DNA from: Nonomuraea zeae | Lineage (GTDB): Bacteria; Actinomycetota; Actinomycetes; Streptosporangiales; Streptosporangiaceae | Length of the DNA: 55,811 nt | Assembly (NCBI RefSeq): GCF_005889725.1 | Contig: NZ_VCKX01000046.1 | Location: forward strand, 1-55,811 | Reading direction: 5' to 3' | In this document: in pieces, positions 51,719 through 55,811 of the stretch | Numbering within the stretch: position 1 is the stretch's first letter | How the letters are laid out: each line of letters starts with the position of its first letter | Translations under genes and position numbers: made by a program | The notes under the pieces: model-generated | What the model was told of the DNA's origin: nothing | The model's input: the letters and a program-made list of their open reading frames with translations, nothing else | Databases searched by the model: none

Positions 51719-52180
51719 ATGCCGGAGGAGAACGAGGGGCTCGACGAGCATGACAGCCGCGTCTGGGAGGCGTACTTCGAGATGCAGGTCCTGTTCTGGC
51801 GGCGTATGAGCCACGACCTGCAGCAGGAGACCGGCCTGTCCGAGCCCGACTTCGCCATCCTGACCGCGCTGCGCAAGGCACCCGGCGGACGGCTGCGCGC
51901 CTACCAGCTCGCCGGTGTCACGGAGTTCGAGAAGAGCCGGCTGCACCACCACCTGACGCGGATGGCCGCGCGCGGGCTGGTGGCCCGCGAGCAGGATCCC
52001 GCCAACTCCCGCGGCACGCTCATCACGCTCACCGACGACGGCCGGACCGCCATCGACCGGGCGACCCCCGCACGTGCCCGGCACATCCGCAAGTGGCTCA
52101 TCGACCCGCTCGACCGTGACCGGCTCGACCTCCTCGCCGACGTCTCCGCACGCGTGACCAAACGCCTGCGGGCGAACTGA
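51719..52180 (+). CDS. MarR-family transcriptional regulator
   Basis: This 153-residue MarR protein has the DNA-binding part PDFAILTALRKAPGGRLRAY, VTEFEKSRLHHHLTRMAARGLV and the wing REQDPANSRGTLITLTDDG. The long N-terminal helix VWEAYFEMQVLFWRRMSHDL forms the dimer interface. The ATG at 51719 has AGGA upstream. It is divergent from the ABC importer/monooxygenase operon with two palindromes between, so it is the probable ligand-responsive repressor of that operon. The ligand should be the imported compound or a product. Confidence 0.92.
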   Translation: MPEENEGLDEHDSRVWEAYFEMQVLFWRRMSHDLQQETGLSEPDFAILTALRKAPGGRLRAYQLAGVTEFEKSRLHHHLTRMAARGLVAREQDPANSRGTLITLTDDGRTAIDRATPARARHIRKWLIDPLDRDRLDLLADVSARVTKRLRAN

Positions 52181-52187
52181 GCAGGGG

Positions 52188-52718
52188 CACCGTCCGTCTC
52201 CAGGCCGGGCCGGCCGAGCGCCTGCGCCAGCACCTTGGCCATGTCCGGCACGCTGAGCAGCTCCGGCCCCGTGAGCGGGCGGGTCTCCGCTTCCCCGCCG
52301 GACGTCAGCGCCCGCACCGCGACCTCGGCCACGTCCCGGGGATCGACGACGCCCTGCGCGCCGTTCCCCGTCATGTTCGGGATCCGGCGCGGCCGCGCGG
52401 ATCGCGAGAGCCCAGAGCAACGCGTTGGAGGCTTCACCACTTTCCGCGCGCCCGCCACCCGCGCGGCGGCGAGCATCGCCGTGTCGCGCTCGGGAACCCA
52501 GGGGCCGGGGGCACTGAGCAGGAAGACGGCCTCCGCCCCCGCGCCGCCCCGGCCAGGGACCCGGGGTCGCCGAAGTCGCCCCGTACGAACTCCACGCCGG
52601 GCCGCGCGGCCTCCTTCGATGGGTCCCTCGTCATCCCCCGTACGTCCTCACTCCCGGCCGCCAGCAGCCGGACCACCTCACTGCCGATCGTGCCCGTGGC
52701 ACCTGTCACCAGAATCAT
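52188..52718 (-). pseudogene. Decayed NmrA-like gene with frameshifts and an internal deletion
   Basis: The minus strand starts MILVTGATGTIGSEVVRLL and continues to GDFGDPGSLAGAA. A frameshift at the G-run near 52545 moves the match to another frame, GAEAVFLLSAPGPWVPERD then MLAAARVAGARKVVK. The central domain is then missing. A short piece SNALLWALAIRAA is in a third frame, and the C-terminal part GVVDPRDVAEVAVRAL with LTGPELLSVPDMAKVLAQAL follows in yet another. The end is cut at the marR 3' end. It resembles the intact gene at 34882-35718. It cannot encode a working enzyme unless several sequencing errors are present. Confidence 0.8.
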
Positions 52719-52907
52719 TTCGAGCGCACCGGGCGCGTGCGCAAGGTGCTCGCACTGGGGCGGCGGCGGGAGGCGCCCTGGGGGCAGCTCGCCGCGGCGA
52801 CCGGCTACTACGACCAGTCGCACATGACGGCCGAGTTCCGTACGTTGATGGGCGTCACCCCGGCGGCCTATTTCGCCGGTCGCCTGCCCGCGCTCCAAGC
52901 CTGCTGA
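52719..52907 (+). pseudogene. C-terminal fragment of an AraC-family regulator
   Basis: The frame reads FERTGRVRKVLALGRRREAP and then LAAATGYYDQSHMTAEFRTL, MGVTPAAYFAGRLPALQAC and a stop. This is the second helix-turn-helix of an AraC/XylS protein, with the family hallmark GYxDQSHMxxxFRxxxGxTPAxY. The first half of the DNA-binding domain and the whole ligand domain are missing, because the frame abuts the start of the NmrA remnant. Its 3' end overlaps the nucleotidyltransferase-like gene on the other strand. Confidence 0.8.
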
Positions 52908-53365
52908 GGCGCGCTCGCGCCGGAGCCCTGATCAGCCGCCGTGCCGGAGGTGTACCGCTCGATCAGCTCCAGATCCGCTCGGTCCTTGGGGCGATCCAGA
53001 TTTCGCTTCCACCGGCATACGTCGGCCAACGACTCGTATCTGAGGCCGTCGATGACCTCGGACCGGGCGATGAGGTCATCGACGGTTCCGGCCTCGGGAA
53101 ACCAGCCGTTGAAGATCTCTATTCTCCCGTCCAGGAGCTGCACCTTCTCGACCTGCTCGCCGAACGGCGACGAGGCCGGCGTGCCGAGCGAAAGGGCCTG
53201 GGCCCAGGCTTTGCCGCGGGCGACGACGTCGAGGTCGCCGATGCTCGGCTTGATGCCGTGTGCCAGCAACGGCCCGCTGCCCGCGATGACGAAATCCTCC
53301 GGGGGAAGGCCGAGCGACACGAGCGCCTGGATCAGCGGATGGTCTTTCGCTCTCAACCGAATCAC
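52868..53365 (-). CDS. Nucleotidyltransferase-like protein
   Basis: This is a 165-residue protein with the pattern FVIAGSGPLLAHGIKPSIGDLDVV, similar to the GS-x(n)-D-x-D signature of MNT/AbiEii-type nucleotidyltransferases, and a C-terminal VCRWKRNLDRPKDRADLELI typical of that group. No partner antitoxin gene is adjacent, so a toxin role is not supported. The start is a GTG at 53365 with GGAAGCGAG upstream. The last 40 bases overlap the AraC fragment. The C-terminal 25 residues are low complexity and may be a recent addition from the junction with the fragment. Confidence 0.65.
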   Translation of the reverse strand: MIRLRAKDHPLIQALVSLGLPPEDFVIAGSGPLLAHGIKPSIGDLDVVARGKAWAQALSLGTPASSPFGEQVEKVQLLDGRIEIFNGWFPEAGTVDDLIARSEVIDGLRYESLADVCRWKRNLDRPKDRADLELIERYTSGTAADQGSGASAPQQAWSAGRRPAK

Positions 53366-53466
53366 GAACTCGCTTCCTGTTTGGTGTCGTGGGTCAGTAC
53401 ATCGCGTACGCCATGATGATCGCTCCGGGCGGGCCGTGGCGGCGGGCCGTGGCAGCGGCCCGTGGC

Positions 53467-53501
53467 GGCGGCCCGTTCAGGCAAGTGAACGCCGGGCCGC
53501 C
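53467..53501 (-). terminator. Hairpin after the AhpD-like gene
   Basis: A 9-bp stem (GGCGGCCCG and CGGGCCGCC) with an inner TTCA/TGAA pairing lies 29 bases beyond the AhpD-like stop codon. Just beyond it, 53430-53475 contains about four imperfect copies of a 12-13 bp GGGCCGTGGCGGC-like unit. Confidence 0.6.
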
Positions 53502-53529
53502 ACCATCACCGTCTGCCGGCGGCGTCAGC

Positions 53530-53979
53530 TCACCAAGTCTTGCCCGCCTGCTCCCGGATCGTATGGTTGATCCGGTTGAAGAAGTTGGTCAGCGCGATGT
53601 CCAGGATGATCGCGGACAGCTGCTTCTCGTCGAAGTGGGCGGCGGCAGCCTCCCAGATCTCGTCGGTCACGCCCGGCGCGCCGTCCTGGATCCGGGTGGC
53701 GGCCTCGGTCAGTGCGAGCGCCGCCCGCTCCTCGTCGCTGAAGAAGGGCGTCTCGCGCCACGCGACCACGCTGTGCAGCCGCTCGTCGGTCTCCCCTTGC
53801 TTCCTGGCCGACTCGATCCCGGCGTACACGCACGGGCTGCAGCCGTTGATCTGGCTGGCTCGCAGGTGGACCAGTTCGAGCACGCGCGCGTCGACGCCAC
53901 CGGAGTGCATCGCCTTGTAGAGGTGCTGGATCGCCGTGATCACCCCGGGGTCACTCGCGCTCTTCATACGTGCTTGCAT
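53530..53979 (-). CDS. AhpD/carboxymuconolactone decarboxylase-like protein
   Basis: This is a 149-residue protein of the AhpD-like carboxymuconolactone decarboxylase (CMD) family. The redox motif is QINGCSPCVYAGIESARKQG, with C-x-x-C and the nearby His in VHLR replaced by a conserved pattern of the peroxidase group. The helix FSDEERAALALTEAATRI also fits. Proteins of this family reduce peroxides or quinones. It is divergent from an ECF41 sigma factor, the classic COE (carboxymuconolactone decarboxylase, oxidoreductase, epimerase) neighbour of that sigma group and its usual target. The ATG at 53979 has GGAGCAAGG upstream; an ATG at 53967 is possible. Confidence 0.92.
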   Translation of the reverse strand: MQARMKSASDPGVITAIQHLYKAMHSGGVDARVLELVHLRASQINGCSPCVYAGIESARKQGETDERLHSVVAWRETPFFSDEERAALALTEAATRIQDGAPGVTDEIWEAAAAHFDEKQLSAIILDIALTNFFNRINHTIREQAGKTW

Positions 53980-53998
53980 CGTCCTTGCTCCTTCATTT

Positions 53999-54025
53999 GG
54001 TTACATACGCCCGTCCGGGCCCGTC
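53999..54025 (+). promoter_or_regulatory. Candidate ECF41-type promoter of the sigma factor gene
   Basis: GGTTACA (53999-54005) is followed after 16 bp by CGTC (54022-54025). The reported ECF41 consensus is TGTCACA, 15-16 bp, CGTC. Five of seven -35 bases and all four -10 bases match. It lies 38 bp upstream of the ECF41 start, allowing autoregulation. Confidence 0.45.
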
Positions 54026-54039
54026 ATGAACCATGACGG
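54021..54039. promoter_or_regulatory. Perfect 19-bp inverted repeat between ahpD-like and ECF41 genes
   Basis: CCGTCATG-AAC-CATGACGG is a perfect inverted repeat with 8-bp arms, 25 bp before the sigma factor start. It overlaps the candidate -10 element, and could be a repressor site or present CGTC elements to both strands. Confidence 0.6.
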
Positions 54040-54063
54040 AGCAGTTCTGAGGAAGGTAACAAC

Positions 54064-54942
54064 ATGTCCGACACCAGCCCGGCGGACCCGGTGGCCGAGG
54101 CGTTCGAGGCCCAGCGCGACCGGCTGCGCGCGGTCGCCTACCGCATGCTCGGATCGCACGCCGACGCCGAGGACGTGGTTCAGGAGGCCTGGCTGCGGCT
54201 CTCCCGCCAGGACACGGCGACCATCCACAACCTGGCCGGCTGGCTGACCACGGTGGTCGGCCGGATCAGCCTCGACGTCCTGCGATCGCGCCAGGCCCGT
54301 CCTGAGGCGTCGTACGACGACCGGCTGCCCGAGCTCGTGGTGACGGCCGCCGACGGCCCCGCGCCGGAGGACGACGTGGCGCTGGCCGACTCGGTCGGGC
54401 TCGCGCTCCTGGTCGTCCTCGATTCGCTCGGGCCCAGCGAGCGGCTGGCGTTCGTGCTGCATGACCTGTTCGCGGTGCCGTTCGACGAGATCGGCAAGAT
54501 CCTCGGCAAGTCCGCGGACGCCAGCAAGATGCTCGCCAGCCGGGCCCGCAAGAAGGTGCAGGCGCCCCAGCGGCCGGCGGCCTCCGGACGAAAGCAGCGC
54601 GAGGTGGTCCAGGCCTTTCTGGCTGCGGCGCACCGCGGCGACTTCGAGGGGCTGCTGCGCGTACTCGATCCCGAGGTGCGGCTGACCGTGGACACCGCCG
54701 ACGGGACGGTCGTCGTCCTCGGCGCCACCGAGGTCGCGGCCGGCGCGCGGATCTCCGCCGGCGGGACGGTGCGGGGACAGGAGGTGCTCGTCAACGGCCT
54801 GCCGGGGATCGTGGCGTGGCACAAGGACGGCACTCCGGTGTCGGTGGTCGCGTTCACGGTCGTCGATGGCCGGATCGCCGCCATCGCGAGCGTGACCGAC
54901 CCCGCCAGGCTCGCGTCGATAGACCTGTCGGAGGTCCGCTGA
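54064..54942 (+). CDS. ECF41-family sigma factor (SigJ-like)
   Basis: This is a 292-residue ECF sigma factor with a C-terminal SnoaL-like extension. Region 2 includes RLRAVAYRMLGSHADAEDVVQEAWLRL, region 4 includes LAFVLHDLFAVPFDEIGKILG and ASKMLASRARKK. The extension (about residues 175-290) contains NGLPGIVAWHKDG and DGRIAAIASVTDPARLASI, both ECF41 hallmarks. In ECF41 proteins the extension replaces a separate anti-sigma factor and tunes activity. The divergent AhpD-like gene is the expected COE partner. GAGGAAGG precedes the ATG at 54064. Confidence 0.95.
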   Translation: MSDTSPADPVAEAFEAQRDRLRAVAYRMLGSHADAEDVVQEAWLRLSRQDTATIHNLAGWLTTVVGRISLDVLRSRQARPEASYDDRLPELVVTAADGPAPEDDVALADSVGLALLVVLDSLGPSERLAFVLHDLFAVPFDEIGKILGKSADASKMLASRARKKVQAPQRPAASGRKQREVVQAFLAAAHRGDFEGLLRVLDPEVRLTVDTADGTVVVLGATEVAAGARISAGGTVRGQEVLVNGLPGIVAWHKDGTPVSVVAFTVVDGRIAAIASVTDPARLASIDLSEVR

Positions 54943-54960
54943 GCCGGGCACCGACACGGG

Positions 54961-55069
54961 CCCGGGCCGATGCCGGTACGTCCCAGATCGGCCCCGGGCA
55001 CGGCCCGGATCGGCGCCGGGTACGGCCCAGCTCGGCACCAGGCACGGCCCGGATCGGCGCCGGTACGAC
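54961..55069. repeat. 22-bp tandem repeat, four units plus one degenerate
   Basis: Units at 54982-55003, 55004-55025, 55026-55047 and 55048-55069 follow a degenerate 21-bp unit at 54961-54981. Each begins CCCRGMTCGGCNCC and ends NACGG or similar. The repeat lies in the 178-bp gap between the convergent sigma factor and TetR genes and encodes nothing recognisable. Confidence 0.85.
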
Positions 55070-55120
55070 GCCCGTCGGACCCCGGTCCGTTCGGGACAGG
55101 CCCTCCCTGGGACGGCTGGG

Positions 55121-55811
55121 TCAGTCCCGGGGAGGGCGATCCGCGGCGGGTCTCTGCTGGTCCTCCGGTCCGGCGAACGGACGTAGGGCATCGACGACGA
55201 GGTCGAGGAGCCGGCCGGTCTGTTCCGGCGTGTTGCCGGCCGTCGTGGAGAGGAAGACGCCGAGGAGCATGGTGGTGATGTCCTCGGCGTCGACATCCGC
55301 CCGGAGCGTGCCCGTACGCGCTCCTTCGGCGAGGATCGTCGCGATCGCGCCGACGACGCGCTCCCGCGTGGTCGGTGTCGCCATGGTCCCCGACGCCCAG
55401 CCGGCCCGAAGCGTGTCGATCATTCCGCGCTTGGTCGCGACGAACACCGCGTAACGGTCCATCCAGGCGCGGAGAGCGGCCTCCGGCGGCAGCTCGGCGA
55501 GCAGGGCGGGGGCGCTGGTGGTGACGTCGTCGAGCTCGGCGCCGTAGACGGCTTCGACCAGCGCCTCGCGGGTGGGGAAGTGGCGGTAGAGCGTACCGAT
55601 GCCGACCCCGGCCTCGCGGGCGATGGCTTCGAGCGCGACCGTGTCGTCTGCCGCCGCGAAGGCGGCCCGTGCGGCGGCAAGGAGCTTCTCACGGTTGCGC
55701 CGCGCGTCCGCGCGCGCCGGACGACCGGCACCCGGCGGAGTGCCATCGGAAACGCCAGAAGGCGGGCCGCCGGGGGCCTCAGCGGGCCGGCTGTCAGGCG
55801 AGCCGGAGGGC
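55121..55811 (-). CDS. TetR-family regulator, N-terminus beyond the right edge
   Basis: The minus-strand frame is open from the window edge to a stop at 55121, giving 229 residues. After a Pro/Gly/Ser-rich stretch it reads RRNREKLLAAARAAFAAADD, then the helix-turn-helix AIAREAGVGIGTLYRHFPTR with EALVEAVYGAEL. The C-terminal ligand domain includes MDRYAVFVATKRGM and TTMLLGVFLSTTAGNTPEQ. No ATG, GTG or TTG occurs in frame before the DNA-binding domain, so the true start lies outside the window. Such regulators usually control a neighbouring transporter or enzyme gene, which is not visible here. Confidence 0.88.
   Translation of the reverse strand, partial: PSGSPDSRPAEAPGGPPSGVSDGTPPGAGRPARADARRNREKLLAAARAAFAAADDTVALEAIAREAGVGIGTLYRHFPTREALVEAVYGAELDDVTTSAPALLAELPPEAALRAWMDRYAVFVATKRGMIDTLRAGWASGTMATPTTRERVVGAIATILAEGARTGTLRADVDAEDITTMLLGVFLSTTAGNTPEQTGRLLDLVVDALRPFAGPEDQQRPAADRPPRD

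Overview
The window looks like a chromosomal segment of a filamentous actinomycete. G+C is very high. Starts are often GTG, and genes are frequently coupled through ATGA or GTGA overlaps. There are DtxR/IdeR/DmdR1-type iron boxes, and families typical of Streptomycetales and Streptosporangiales (SAV_915, the SAM-methyltransferase family formerly DUF574, ECF41 sigma). No rRNA, tRNA, CRISPR array, prophage or insertion sequence was recognised. The first 19 bases match the synthetic Tn5/Nextera mosaic end at 18 of 19 positions, so the left edge is a library artefact.

Region 1 (20-18710) is a coelichelin-type hydroxamate siderophore locus. A trimodular, thioesterase-free NRPS (A-T-E-C-A-T-E-C-A-T) has adenylation codes read here as DINYWGGIGK, DFWNIGMVHK and DMENLGLINK, which fit formyl-hydroxyornithine, threonine and hydroxyornithine. 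Around it lie two ABC half-exporters whose nucleotide-binding sites are defective in complementary ways, an enterochelin-esterase-like releasing enzyme (CchJ), ornithine N5-monooxygenase (CchB), hydroxyornithine formyltransferase (CchA) and the start of a lipoprotein. Iron boxes precede the NRPS gene, lie between cchI and cchJ, and lie in tandem between cchB and cchA. The third condensation domain appears to lack the catalytic histidine.

Region 2 (18.8-31.3 kb) is mostly secreted and metabolic genes: an MDR oxidoreductase, a secreted CBM/beta-propeller protein, a C39-like secreted cysteine peptidase, an S-adenosylmethionine methyltransferase, a GH71 alpha-1,3-glucanase with a DNRLRE domain, an APC permease beside the fossil of a different permease, and a SAV_915-lysA-like operon ending in a 24-residue hydrophobic peptide.

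Region 3 (31.4-41.0 kb) is regulatory: an alpha/beta hydrolase with a divergent winged-helix regulator, an RHH protein with helically phased operators upstream of a DUF4097 protein, an NmrA-like protein, a histidine kinase with an internal pseudo-DHp and 11-residue repeats, a convergent overlapping response regulator, a MarR protein, and an HxlR/quinone oxidoreductase pair.

Region 4 (41.0-51.7 kb) holds a molybdate operon (TOBE-type regulator, modA, modB, modC, a small Cys-rich protein), a secreted cyclophilin, and a peptide-type ABC importer operon containing an LLM flavin monooxygenase, controlled in all likelihood by a divergent MarR protein with palindromic sites.

Region 5 (51.7-55.8 kb) contains decayed NmrA and AraC genes, a nucleotidyltransferase-like gene, an AhpD-like protein divergent from an ECF41 sigma factor, a 22-bp tandem repeat, and a TetR regulator cut by the right edge.
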